A DNA stretch of 64,000 nucleotides from Lusitaniella coriacea LEGE 07157 (GCF_015207425.1 NZ_JADEWZ010000010.1:62001-126000); one strand, 5' to 3'; positions 47,071-56,688 are shown, counted from the stretch's first letter. Made by a program: numbers and translations. The notes: generated from the letters alone by a model not told the origin.

Positions 47071-47886
47071 TTAATTCTTAATTCCCGTCGTTCCAATCCC
47101 GCGAATAAATTGTCGCTGTCCGAGGAGGAAAAGAACCACCACGGGAATTGTGGCAATAATGACGGCCGCCATTAATAACGACCAACTATTCGTGAATTGT
47201 TCTTGGAACTCTGCTAACGCCAATTGTACGGTGCGTAATTCCGGTTTTGTGGTAAATATCAGGGGTTTGAAAAGATCGTTCCACTCGCCAATAAACGTGA
47301 AGAGAAACAGTGTGACTAAAGCGGGACGAGAGAGAGGGAGCATAATTCGCCAGAGAACTTGCAAGCGATTTGCTCCATCCAAAGCAGCCGCTTCTTCCAA
47401 TTCCACCGGAACTGTGGAGAAGTATTGACGCATGAGAAAAATGCCAAAACCGTTGGCAGCAGTTGGGAGAATGAGCGCCCAATAGGTATTAATGGCGTGT
47501 CCCCACTTCAAAATTAGGAAGATGGGAATGACTAGAAGTTGGAAGGGAATCACGAGGGTTGCCAGGATGAGGAGTAAAATTGCTTCCCGTCCGCGAAATT
47601 TAAGTCTGGCTAAGGCATACCCTGCTAAAGCAGAGGTGAAAATTTGCAAGGCGGTGACGGCTAATGCCACGAAGGTTGAATTGGCAAAGGCGAGGAGAAA
47701 TTTGCCTCTGTGCCATGCCTGTTGATAGTTCTCTAGGGTGAAGGACGCGCTGAAAATACCTTCCTCTGGGGAGATTCCGGGGGGAGTGAGGGAGGTTAAA
47801 AAGACAATGCCGAGGGGCAGTAAAATCAAACCCGCTCCTACAATAAGCAACAAGCTAAGAAGTGCTTTTTTCATTTTTGGGGTCAT
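47071..47886 (-). CDS. Sugar ABC transporter permease, MalG-like
   Basis: The 271 residues show six membrane helices and the EAA loop EEAAALDGANRLQVLWRIML before LSRPALVTLFLFTFIGEWND, characteristic of the MalG/UgpE permease class. It would carry a carbohydrate across the inner membrane with a partner permease, a binding protein and an ATPase, none of which is in this window. The start may be at Met5 (MKKALLSLLLIVG). Confidence 0.92.
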   Translation of the reverse strand: MTPKMKKALLSLLLIVGAGLILLPLGIVFLTSLTPPGISPEEGIFSASFTLENYQQAWHRGKFLLAFANSTFVALAVTALQIFTSALAGYALARLKFRGREAILLLILATLVIPFQLLVIPIFLILKWGHAINTYWALILPTAANGFGIFLMRQYFSTVPVELEEAAALDGANRLQVLWRIMLPLSRPALVTLFLFTFIGEWNDLFKPLIFTTKPELRTVQLALAEFQEQFTNSWSLLMAAVIIATIPVVVLFLLGQRQFIRGIGTTGIKN

Positions 47887-48023
47887 TGATAAGAATATGT
47901 GCTTATTTTGATTCTGTTTTATAAGTTATTCTCTCTTGTTGAAAGTAGTTCTTAGACTTATATGAACCGATAACATAGAAAAAGGGGTGTTAACAATCTT
48001 GGGCAGTTGTCCATTTTACTTGA

Positions 48024-48037
48024 CCTCCCTAGGGAGG
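48024..48037. promoter_or_regulatory. 14-bp perfect palindrome upstream of ado
   Basis: CCTCCCTAGGGAGG is a perfect palindrome 79 bases before the ado start. It has no adjacent T-run, so it is not a classic terminator; it may be an operator or leader hairpin. Confidence 0.35.
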
Positions 48038-48115
48038 ATTTTCCAACCAACCTGTCCTTTAGCCTTAAGGTTAAGGGTCGGGACGATATTAGAACAGTAG
48101 GAGATAGCCTAATCT

Positions 48116-48808
48116 ATGCAAGAACTTGCAGTACGCTCGGAATTCGACTATACCAGCGAAACCTATAAAGATGCCTATAGCCGCATTAATGCGATTGTTA
48201 TTGAGGGCGAACAGGAAGCTCATGAAAATTACACTGTAATGGGCGAAATGCTGCCAGAACATCAAGAGCAGCTCGCTCGCCTTGCCAAGATGGAAAGCCG
48301 CCACAAGAAAGGGTTTCAAGCCTGCGGTCGGAACTTGAGCGTAACGCCGGATATGGAATTTGCTCGCGAGTATTTTTCCCAATTGCACGGCAATTTCCAG
48401 AAGGCAAAAGCGGAGGGGAAGATTCCGACGTGCTTTTTGATTCAATCGTTGATTATCGAAGCTTTCGCGATCGCGGCATACAATATTTACATTCCCGTTG
48501 CCGATCCTTTTGCTCGCAAAATCACGGAAGGTGTGGTGAAAGATGAATACACTCACCTCAATTTTGGCGAAGTCTGGTTAAAGGAACACTTTGGGGAAGT
48601 GAAAGCGGAACTCGAAGAAGCCAATCAGGAAAACCTTCCCATTGTCTGGCAAATGCTCAACCAAGTTGAAGCGGATGCCGATGTCTTGGGAATGGAAAAA
48701 GCCGCGTTGGTGGAAGACTTCATGATTAGTTATGGGGAAGCCCTTGCCAACATTGGTTTTACCACGGGAGAACTGATGCGGATGTCTGCTTACGGACTGG
48801 CGGCTTAG
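48116..48808 (+). CDS. ado: Aldehyde deformylating oxygenase (alkane synthesis)
   Basis: The 230-residue protein matches cyanobacterial ADO, which converts fatty aldehydes to alkanes and formate with a di-iron centre. Iron-ligand motifs are present: [32 protein letters not shown] and [12 protein letters not shown]. In most cyanobacteria the acyl-ACP reductase gene (aar) follows ado directly; here a B12-radical SAM gene follows instead, and no aar is visible in the window. Fatty aldehyde must come from elsewhere. Confidence 0.98.
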   Translation: MQELAVRSEFDYTSETYKDAYSRINAIVIEGEQEAHENYTVMGEMLPEHQEQLARLAKMESRHKKGFQACGRNLSVTPDMEFAREYFSQLHGNFQKAKAEGKIPTCFLIQSLIIEAFAIAAYNIYIPVADPFARKITEGVVKDEYTHLNFGEVWLKEHFGEVKAELEEANQENLPIVWQMLNQVEADADVLGMEKAALVEDFMISYGEALANIGFTTGELMRMSAYGLAA

Positions 48809-48849
48809 TATAACTTATTGCCCACCCTGTCTGTAAATCGATCTATAAC

Positions 48850-48887
48850 GGGGGTAATTGACAAACTCTTTTTAGGAAATTACCCCC
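48850..48887 (+). promoter_or_regulatory. Hairpin directly against the radical SAM start codon
   Basis: GGGGGTAATT (48850-48859) pairs perfectly with AATTACCCCC (48878-48887); the ATG begins at 48888. The loop (18 bases) contains AGGA, the only candidate ribosome site. The 10-bp stem could block ribosome loading, so translational control is likely. The absence of a T-run argues against a terminator of ado. Confidence 0.6.
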
Positions 48888-50474
48888 ATGAAGGTCTTAC
48901 TCTTATACCCCCATTTTCCAAAAACCTTCTGGTCTTACGATGAATTTATGAAAATGGCGGATCTCAAGGCGTTTATTCCGCCCTTGGGAATCCTTACGGT
49001 GGCTGCTCTTCTGCCCCAAGACTGGGAAATTCGTTTCCGCGATCGTAATGTAAAAGAGGAAACGGCTGCGGATTGGCAATGGTGCGATGTCATAGTTCTC
49101 TCCGCAATGCTCGCCCAAAAAGAAGATTTTCTTGCCCTCATCCAAAAAGCGCAGCAAGTTGGCAAGCAGGTGGCAGTGGGCGGCCCTTACCCTACGTCAA
49201 TCCCTGACGATGCCTTGGATGCAGGGGCAAACTACCTTATTTTAGATGAGGGAGAAATCACCGTTCCTAATTTCCTGGACGCGATCGCGCGAGGAGAAAA
49301 ACAAGGTGTTTTCCGCACCACAGAAAAGCCCGATGTCAGCCAAAGTCCTACCCCTCGCTTCGATTTGCTCCAACGGGATGATTACCTGATGATGGCAGTG
49401 CAATTTTCGCGCGGTTGCCCCTTCCAATGCGAATTTTGCGATATTATCAACCTCTACGGTCGCAAGCCCCGCACCAAAGAACCCGCGCAAATGCTCCTAG
49501 AACTGCAAACCCTCTACGATTTAGGTTGGCGGGGTTCCATTTTAGTCGTCGATGATAACTTTATTGGCAATCAGCGCAACGTCAAGCGATTGTTGAAAGA
49601 ACTCATCCCTTGGATGCAAGAACGCAATTATCCCTTTACCTTCCTCACCGAAGCCTCTGTCAACCTCGCAGAGGATACCGAACTCCTCGAACTCATGGCA
49701 GAAGCAGGATTTTATGGGGTCTTTTTGGGCATCGAAACCCCAGACCAAGACAGCTTGCAAGTGACCCAAAAGTTCCAAAATACCCGAAATTCACTGCAAG
49801 AATCTTGTCAAGCGATTAATGACGCGGGATTGCTGATTTATTCGGGATTTATTATTGGCTTTGATGGAGAGCGATCCGGTGCGGGTCAGCGCATTCAAAA
49901 CTTTGTGGAAGAGACAAACATTCCCCAACCCATGTTAGGGGTACTGCAAGCCCTCCCCAACACTGCACTGTGGGATCGACTCAAGAAGGAAGAGCGCTTA
50001 ATAGAAGGGTCGGGTTGCATTGAAGTGGGGGATCAAAATTCTCTGATGAACTTCCACCCCACTCGTCCTTTAGCAGAAATTGCCAAGGAGTATGTAGAGG
50101 CGCTGTGGGAAATGTACGATCCCAGTGATTATCTACGTCGCTGCTTCGAGCAATGCCTGCAAATTGCGCCAAATCCCAAACTCCAACAAAATCTATATTT
50201 TCCACCGGGAAAAGGACTGCACTTAGCCATCCACCTATTTTGGCGACAAGGGTTTCAGAACAAAGCCATTCGCGCTCAATTTTGGCAGCAGTTGTGGGCG
50301 ATTATGCGCCAGAAACCGCAATTTGTGAATATGTATTTGGGGTTATGCGCGGCGGGAGAACATTTTTGGGAGTATCGGGAACTTGCCAGGGAACGGATTA
50401 GCGAGCAGTTGGGCTTCGATCCCCTTACGGAGTCTCCTCCTGTGGTAGAGAAGCCTATACTTGCGGGGGTTTGA
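48888..50474 (+). CDS. B12-binding radical SAM protein (DUF4070 type)
   Basis: The 528 residues have an N-terminal B12-binding-like domain (about 1-150, MKVLLLYPHFPKTFWSYDEF, AVGGPYPTS), then the radical SAM core with CPFQCEFCD iron-sulfur motif, and a C-terminal DUF4070 region (LIYSGFIIGFDGE, QALPNTALWDRLKKEERL). Radical SAM enzymes of this class use SAM and often methylate or rearrange unactivated carbons. No substrate can be named. It is 79 bases downstream of ado on the same strand. Confidence 0.93.
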   Translation: MKVLLLYPHFPKTFWSYDEFMKMADLKAFIPPLGILTVAALLPQDWEIRFRDRNVKEETAADWQWCDVIVLSAMLAQKEDFLALIQKAQQVGKQVAVGGPYPTSIPDDALDAGANYLILDEGEITVPNFLDAIARGEKQGVFRTTEKPDVSQSPTPRFDLLQRDDYLMMAVQFSRGCPFQCEFCDIINLYGRKPRTKEPAQMLLELQTLYDLGWRGSILVVDDNFIGNQRNVKRLLKELIPWMQERNYPFTFLTEASVNLAEDTELLELMAEAGFYGVFLGIETPDQDSLQVTQKFQNTRNSLQESCQAINDAGLLIYSGFIIGFDGERSGAGQRIQNFVEETNIPQPMLGVLQALPNTALWDRLKKEERLIEGSGCIEVGDQNSLMNFHPTRPLAEIAKEYVEALWEMYDPSDYLRRCFEQCLQIAPNPKLQQNLYFPPGKGLHLAIHLFWRQGFQNKAIRAQFWQQLWAIMRQKPQFVNMYLGLCAAGEHFWEYRELARERISEQLGFDPLTESPPVVEKPILAGV

Positions 50475-50476
50475 TT

Positions 50477-50709
50477 GATATCAAATCCTTCAAATTGCAC
50501 ATCATGAAAATTCACCGTGTCACCGCGTCCCCGTGTCAGCCCTAACTAAGGCGATTCAAACGGATTTTATATGACAGGGAGACGGAGAGAGAGCTGGGGA
50601 AGCTGGGGGAGAAAGATGCTATGAATTTGGACTGTCCTAACTGTTATGGCTACAGATATAGCAAGGTTTGGGCTTGACACCTGATAGCTGACTAGCTGAA
50701 AGCTGAATG
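50477..50709. repeat. Family A full copy (50477-50575) plus family B fragment (50577-50661)
   Basis: The first part runs from ATATCAAATCCTTCAAATTG to CGGATTTTATATGAC, the best family A copy in this window; it begins one to three bases after the radical SAM stop. The second part carries GCTGGGGAAGCTGGGGGAG and ends GGCTACAGATATAGC as in family B. No gene is present up to the CHAT gene stop at 50710. Confidence 0.75.
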
Positions 50710-53532
50710 CTATAACCAATTCCCCACCAGGACAAATGCAGCCCAGAAATAGGGATCTTCAAAATTCTCGTCTTGTAACAGTTTGAGTTGTGCGCGTTGC
50801 AGGGCTTGGGCTTTTGTGGCTCCTTGGTTAAATTCCTGGTAAAAATGAGCCATGAGTTCGGAGGTGGCGCGATCGCTCACTTTCCACAGGGAAGCCATTG
50901 TACTGCGCGCCCCGGCGCGAACGGCAACCCCCGCTAACCCCAAGGCGGCGCGTTCGTCTCCCGTTGCAGTTTCGCAGGCACTCAAAACGAGGAGTTCGAT
51001 GGGGCGTTTTTGGCGAGAATCGGCTTGAAGCAATTCCTTCAATTCCTTGGCATTGAGGGTTTCGTCCCAGGTGAGAACAAAGGTTTTTTCGGCATCGGAG
51101 CTAAATTGACCGTGGGTGGCGAGGTGAACGATGGGTGCGGTGGAGGATGCGGCTAGCTTGCTAAAATTTGCTTTGGTGAAGGTTTCGTTGAGCAGTTCTT
51201 CAGAAGAAATTGCGGTTTGAATTTGTTGCAGTTCTGCATCGACGTTGGGAATAGGGGGGAAGTTGGGGTGCGACTCGCTTTGTTTGCTGAGTCCTGCCGC
51301 GATCGCGCGCAATTCCGATCGCGCTAAAGGTTTAGGATCGAGGAGTTGCAATCCCGGCGTGAGGGCGAGAGAATATTTTTCGATTAAGTACTGTTCCCCA
51401 TCATTCAAAGCAGCCATTGGAATGTTGCGCAATGCCCCATCCAGAACGAAAACAAGGGTTTGTACCCCACTCGCATTAAGGTCGGACTCCGCAGGGCGAA
51501 TCAGCCAGTTGTATAATCGCTCGGCGGCGCTTTCCCAGTTGGCACTGTCGGGATCTTTCGCGCGCACGGCGACAATTCCCCGCGATGGATTTTCGTAGGT
51601 TTCGAGGGTTTGTTCGATAATTTCAGATCGACTGCTGTGACTGGCAAACAGATCCACCCCCAAAAAGCGTCCCAGAATAAATACAGCCCTTTCCACCTCT
51701 TTTTTCTTAACTGAAGTCGTGTAGCTTTTGAGGCGGGGCTTTCCGTCATCACTGGGCAGCGCGAGAATCACCTCCAAGCGATCTTCTAAGATCGCTGCGT
51801 ACAAAACTGCCGTTTGCGCGTCTACTTGGTCGATTTGCACGGGAATCGTTTCGGTACAAGCTTCCCGGAAAAAGTTATCCAGTTCGGCGAGTTGCAGCGC
51901 TTCGAGGGCGAGACGCGCCCGTTGCAAGTCTTCTTGGGTTTCCTCTCCCGTTGTGGGGGAAGGGGTCAGGAGTAAGTCTACAAATTCTCGATAAATGGGT
52001 TCGACACTTTCGCGAAAGGCGAATTGCGCGTCTGAGGTGACTGCCGCGAGGTCGCTACGGATGGATTTCAGGGCGCTCAGGGATTGGGAATAGGCGGCTT
52101 TTGCAGCTTCGCGATCGCCCTGCTGTTTGAGAATTTTCCCTAATTCCCCTTGCCATTGATAGGCGATATCGGTGGCGTTGATGGATTGCGCGATCGCGCT
52201 TCCTTGTTCCAGAGCTTTTCTTGCTTCAGCCCAGCGCTGTTGTTGGGCGTAAAGTTTCCCCAAACCGCCCAGGGCGTAAGCTTCTGAGCGGCGATCTCCC
52301 AATTGCTTTGCTTCTTGAATTCCCGTGGCGAGAAACTGGGCAATTTGCCGTTGAGAAATCACTCCATCGAGGAGATTGGGTTGAAGTTCTTCGATCTTCA
52401 GCAGGGTCTGAGCGAAATTGATTCGGGCGTAAATCCCAGCGCGATTGGCGGGTAATTGCTCAATTTGGGGTTTAATTTGCCTAATTAAGGCTAAAACTAG
52501 GTCTTCGGTTTTAACCTCTCCTAAAAAGTCTCCCGGAGGATGATTTGAAGCTTCTGCTTGGGGATTGTAGGTCAAGGCGAGGAGTAATTGTTGCTTATCG
52601 GGCAGTCCCTCCGCCAGATCCGGTTTATCCGTTAACAAACTGAGGGCATTTAATTGTGTCTGTACGCGCAGTTCAGGGTTGGGGGCGCTCAGAACCGCTT
52701 GACGGTATCGGTTGAGGGCGGTTTGGAAGAGAGTTGGATCGAATTTGTGCTGCAAGCGCGCCCTTGTGGTGTTGCCCGAACTGAGAAGAATGGGCGCGAT
52801 CGCGCTCTTGTCCTCTAGGGTTTCCGCGATCGTTAAACTTTGCGCCAAAACGGCTTGGGAACCCTCCAAGTCTCCCAGCGCCCGCAACACATCCCCCAAA
52901 TGTTTCAATGCCTTAGCCTTAAGAGCCGTATCCGGTTGCCCTTCAAGGCGCTCCTGCAAGGCTTCTAGGCGATCTTTCGCTTGGGCATACAATCCCAAAG
53001 TTTGCCACGCGATCGCTTGGTTAATTTGGCTGTTGGTTATCCCTTCAATATCCCCCACCCGTTCGTAGGCATCCGCCGCTTGTTTCCAAACCTCCAACGC
53101 CCCTTCTGCATTGCCTGCGGCTAATTGCAATTGTCCTTGCACGTCCCAAATTTGAGCGAGGAGTTGGGTTTGTTCCTCATTTTCCTCAAGGGTTTGAACC
53201 TGTTGCAAACTCTCTGTAATCGCGGTGTCTGCTTCGGTTAAATTCCCCGTTTTGAGATGAATGAGGGCTAAATTTCGCAACGCCGTGGCGATCCCTAAAC
53301 TGTCCCCTTGAATTTTATAGTCCGCGATCGCGCGTTCCAAGCGTTGAATTGCTTCTGCAACCCTCCCCGCTTCATAAAGCTGCTGCGCTTCTTGTTCTAA
53401 GGTTTGTGCCACAACCCGAACGTCTTGAGGTGCGATAGATGAATCAAACCCCTTTGCCTGAAGGGTTTTTCCCACACCCACTGTGCAGATTAAGGCAACC
53501 ATTAATAGAACAAGAAAACGCAACCTTTTCAT
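50710..53532 (-). CDS. Secreted or periplasmic CHAT peptidase with TPR repeats
   Basis: From ATG 53532 (ribosome site GGAGTTCCAC) the protein has 940 residues; the frame continues 15 codons upstream. A signal peptide (KRLRFLVLLMVALICTVGVG) is followed by many TPRs (about 35-520) and a CHAT domain with the dyad HLATHGQFSS (His) and LSACETATGDERAAL (Cys). CHAT proteases are caspase-like. Secreted TPR-CHAT proteins are common in filamentous cyanobacteria; whether this one is active is not known. Confidence 0.92.
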   Translation of the reverse strand: MKRLRFLVLLMVALICTVGVGKTLQAKGFDSSIAPQDVRVVAQTLEQEAQQLYEAGRVAEAIQRLERAIADYKIQGDSLGIATALRNLALIHLKTGNLTEADTAITESLQQVQTLEENEEQTQLLAQIWDVQGQLQLAAGNAEGALEVWKQAADAYERVGDIEGITNSQINQAIAWQTLGLYAQAKDRLEALQERLEGQPDTALKAKALKHLGDVLRALGDLEGSQAVLAQSLTIAETLEDKSAIAPILLSSGNTTRARLQHKFDPTLFQTALNRYRQAVLSAPNPELRVQTQLNALSLLTDKPDLAEGLPDKQQLLLALTYNPQAEASNHPPGDFLGEVKTEDLVLALIRQIKPQIEQLPANRAGIYARINFAQTLLKIEELQPNLLDGVISQRQIAQFLATGIQEAKQLGDRRSEAYALGGLGKLYAQQQRWAEARKALEQGSAIAQSINATDIAYQWQGELGKILKQQGDREAAKAAYSQSLSALKSIRSDLAAVTSDAQFAFRESVEPIYREFVDLLLTPSPTTGEETQEDLQRARLALEALQLAELDNFFREACTETIPVQIDQVDAQTAVLYAAILEDRLEVILALPSDDGKPRLKSYTTSVKKKEVERAVFILGRFLGVDLFASHSSRSEIIEQTLETYENPSRGIVAVRAKDPDSANWESAAERLYNWLIRPAESDLNASGVQTLVFVLDGALRNIPMAALNDGEQYLIEKYSLALTPGLQLLDPKPLARSELRAIAAGLSKQSESHPNFPPIPNVDAELQQIQTAISSEELLNETFTKANFSKLAASSTAPIVHLATHGQFSSDAEKTFVLTWDETLNAKELKELLQADSRQKRPIELLVLSACETATGDERAALGLAGVAVRAGARSTMASLWKVSDRATSELMAHFYQEFNQGATKAQALQRAQLKLLQDENFEDPYFWAAFVLVGNWL

Positions 53533-53911
53533 GTGGAACTCCGAATATATAGCAATTCTCACTCTGGTGAGGTACAAAGCTTGAGGCAGTTGGCAGTAGT
53601 AGGGTTGGCAGCGCCCACCAGCCTTAAGTCAGTGCCATTCATTCATTTATAGCTTTTAGCCAAGATGTCTAAGCTTAATGCGTAGTGCGATGCGATCCCC
53701 GAACCTCTAATTTATAGCAATTCTTGCTCTGGGGGAAATAGCACAAGCCAGGAGTATTAGGACATTGGTGAAGGCGAGCAGGGGAAGCTGGGGACGCGGG
53801 GAGTGGGAGACACGGGGACAGGTTAGCAATCCATCTTCCCTTCTGCCTCCTGCCATCTGCCATATGCCTTCTACAATAGCGACTGTCCTAACTGTTATGG
53901 CGACTGCTATA
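53533..53911. repeat. Intergenic region with family B copy
   Basis: Family B occupies about 53738-53911 (AATAGCACAAGCCAGGAGTA to GACTGCTATA). The left part (53533-53730) carries two TATAGCAATTCT boxes, repeats of the element end, but no gene. The end of the copy touches the stop of the carotenoid oxygenase gene. Confidence 0.7.
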
Positions 53912-56293
53912 CTATTCCCCTTTCGGAAAATGAGGATAAATTTCGCGATCGAATAGTTTTTGAATTCGGGCTTGAATTTCCCGGTATCTTGGCGCAATCT
54001 CATCAACAATTTCCTGAAAATCTTCCTTAACCGGAATGCAATAGGTGCTATTACGCGGCGCGATCGCGTCCAACCAAGCGCTATGGGTGCTAAAAGCAAA
54101 ACTCATTTGGGGATGGCGCAACTTGCAAACAGGCCCTCCTTGGAGATTGCCCGCATCAAAAATCCAAATTTCGCTCAAACTGGCTTTCAGGGAGTTGTTG
54201 GGATCGGGAGTGTAATCGACGGTACAGAAGAGATAGCCATCCGTAGACCCACCGCTACCATTCGCGCGAGGGATAAAGTGAGGAGAGTTGGCAAAATGAC
54301 CATCAGGAAGCGTGTAGCCGTCTTGCAACTCCATTGTTTTGGTGTTGAGGCGACAGAGGTTTGCGGGTTTGCCGCTATTGGAATTTGCCCGAACTTTTAC
54401 AGCAGGGATTTCGCGATATTTGTAGTCTTTGTATAGATCGTAGATGAACTCCGGTAGCAAATCTTTCCACGCGCCGTAGGAGTTGAGATAAATATTTTCA
54501 AACTGTTCTGGGGGATACCAATGGTCGCCGATTTTTTCGGGACTGTAGGCATAGAGTCCCGTTGCCCAGGTGTAATCGAGATCGTAGGTTAATGTGCTAT
54601 TGAGGAGTTTTGCGGTTTTGCCCTGAATTTGATAACGTCCCATTTGATTGATATCCATACCATCAATCAGCATTCCCAAAGGGGGACGGGGATTTTCGGT
54701 GAGGGGGATGTCAATTTTGCGCAACCATTCCGCAACATCCCAAGCACAGGCATGAATCGCATGGAGAGTGACGGTATCGTTGGGATTGGCGTAGTCTACG
54801 TGGTAGTGAAAACCTTCCCGTGGAATTTGCAGTTTTTGGACGACAATTTCTTTACTATTGCCCGTCCCACTACTCTCTTTCGTTAATTTTTCGCCGTCTT
54901 TGAGTTCGTTGCGAGGGACAAGATAAATTGTGCTGTCGGGAAGTTGGGGATAGTCAAGGAGTTTGCGAACAAGTCTGTCGAGTTTTTGATCCTTAAGGGT
55001 AACGAGTTGAGAAAGTCCGATTTTTAAGGAGGTGTCCATCAGAACGATGTAATCTTCGGTTACGCCGATCTGGTGCATGGTTTGTTGGATTGTGACGGGA
55101 GTTCCGTCGGGATTCATCAGTTTCCAGCGTTCGAGGTTATCGCCACCATCCCAGCGCAGAACGTAGGTGATATCTTGAAGATTTTCTGCGTTTTCGATGA
55201 ATTGCAGGGCGAGGTTAATGAATTGAATGAGGTCTTGGAGGTGTTCTTGGCAATCCTCCAAACATTCAGAATCGTGCAAGTCCTCAATAATGACTTGTTT
55301 GAGTTCGCGACAAAATTCGGTGAGTTCTCCATTGGGGGCGAGTCGTACCAGATCGATTTTGAAGAGGAAGAGTGTGGAGAGGAACGTGCGTTCGAGTTTG
55401 CGCAGGGCTTTGAGGAAGGGGAATTTTTGTTCCCAACGCAGGACGCGCGCGATCGCGTGACTCAGATCCCCCACCACGAATTTCAATAGTTTGAGGAAGT
55501 TGCCCAAAAGTTCGACGAGTTCGGCAACCGTTCGCCCTAAAGCGGCGGATTTGAGGGCGGGAGAAATTAAGGTTTTGAAGGATTTGCCGTAATTAACAGT
55601 GATGACGCAGGGTTTTGGTTTTCCGTTTTCGTCCTTAGTACGGGGATCGAAGTAAGGGTGCGCAGTACTCATAATCAACCCAAAGGGCAATTTGAGGACG
55701 ATTTGTTGAACCCAGTTTTTTTGCCATCCCAAAGCGGTGATCGTTTCGAGGGAAATGGGATCGATTTCGTAGGGACGACCCGCATCTAAAGTGACCAGGA
55801 GACGGGTATTTTCTCCTGGGAATTTGGCGACCAACCAGGCAGTATTCACCACGTTGCGAACGCCCAGCCATTCGGAGAGACGGGCAACGCCCAGATCGAA
55901 ATACTCAAATTGTTGATATTCCGAATTTTCAAAGATCGCGCGATCGGCTTGTTGGGAAGGTGTTGCGGCGATTTTTCCCGTCAGCCACACTTTTCCGGGA
56001 GTTTCTTGTTGATTGTCGCGATCGACTTTTTTATTAAAATCAAAGCGGTACATCATCCCATCGCCATTGATCACCGGCGCGCCGTCGATGGAGGGCAGGA
56101 TGAGGGGCGTTCCCGCCAGGGGTTTTGAGTTGGCAAACCCTGCTGCTGCTAGTAGGTAGAGATGACCTTGGAGGTCGCTGGGGAAGGTTCCTTCAACTTG
56201 TTCCATCTCACTCGTCTCGATGTCGTGTCGGTTGACGGTGAGGATCGCGGAGGGGAAATACGGCCCGTACATTGATTCGCCCATTGGAGTCAT
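53912..56293 (-). CDS. Carotenoid oxygenase family protein, enlarged
   Basis: The 793 residues are far longer than usual (about 470-500). The seven-bladed propeller motifs are present: GMMYRFDF near the start, His in TAHPYFDP (H212), QTMHQIGVTEDYIVLMD (H407), TLHAIHACAWD and FAFSTHSAWLD near the end, giving four candidate iron ligands. Between H212 and H407 lies a helical insertion of about 135 residues (240-375). The family cleaves carotenoids or stilbenes with Fe(II). ATG 56293 has GAGG only two bases before it; ATG 56284 is a likely alternative start. Confidence 0.88.
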   Translation of the reverse strand: MTPMGESMYGPYFPSAILTVNRHDIETSEMEQVEGTFPSDLQGHLYLLAAAGFANSKPLAGTPLILPSIDGAPVINGDGMMYRFDFNKKVDRDNQQETPGKVWLTGKIAATPSQQADRAIFENSEYQQFEYFDLGVARLSEWLGVRNVVNTAWLVAKFPGENTRLLVTLDAGRPYEIDPISLETITALGWQKNWVQQIVLKLPFGLIMSTAHPYFDPRTKDENGKPKPCVITVNYGKSFKTLISPALKSAALGRTVAELVELLGNFLKLLKFVVGDLSHAIARVLRWEQKFPFLKALRKLERTFLSTLFLFKIDLVRLAPNGELTEFCRELKQVIIEDLHDSECLEDCQEHLQDLIQFINLALQFIENAENLQDITYVLRWDGGDNLERWKLMNPDGTPVTIQQTMHQIGVTEDYIVLMDTSLKIGLSQLVTLKDQKLDRLVRKLLDYPQLPDSTIYLVPRNELKDGEKLTKESSGTGNSKEIVVQKLQIPREGFHYHVDYANPNDTVTLHAIHACAWDVAEWLRKIDIPLTENPRPPLGMLIDGMDINQMGRYQIQGKTAKLLNSTLTYDLDYTWATGLYAYSPEKIGDHWYPPEQFENIYLNSYGAWKDLLPEFIYDLYKDYKYREIPAVKVRANSNSGKPANLCRLNTKTMELQDGYTLPDGHFANSPHFIPRANGSGGSTDGYLFCTVDYTPDPNNSLKASLSEIWIFDAGNLQGGPVCKLRHPQMSFAFSTHSAWLDAIAPRNSTYCIPVKEDFQEIVDEIAPRYREIQARIQKLFDREIYPHFPKGE

Positions 56294-56688
56294 ACCTCGG
56301 CAAAATTTGCATTTCCATTGTACTGACTTATTTTTTGAGCAAATGGACTCAATATCCGCAATCGTGCTTAAATTCTGCCTATAAATTCTCTATTTTGAAT
56401 ACCGATTGTTTTAACGGGGCAACCCAAAAGCCTGGGCTATTTTTACGCCTCTATCTTAAGACAGAGCTGCATTACGGTATTTTTACGCGAGTTTCGCTCG
56501 CAATGGGCTTACGGGAACAGGAGAAGTATCGTAGAAATTTTTTCTTCTTGTTATGGATTGTGTTATCTCTGCAAATTTAGAGTTATGGGTTCAGAATTAC
56601 ATCACCCAGAAGCCCTGCAAGAGGAAACCTCAGAGGCGTTCCGACCTCTCCCAAATCTGGGCAGAGGGGAGATAGATACAAGGGTTTC
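56294..56688. other. Intergenic region with half foldback repeat
   Basis: No gene is supported. A GGTCGG-family end lies at about 56622-56671 (GAGGAAACCTCAGAGGCGTT then CCGACCTCTCCCAAATCTGG), in the opposite orientation to the copy at 40058. The remainder is AT-rich. Confidence 0.55.
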
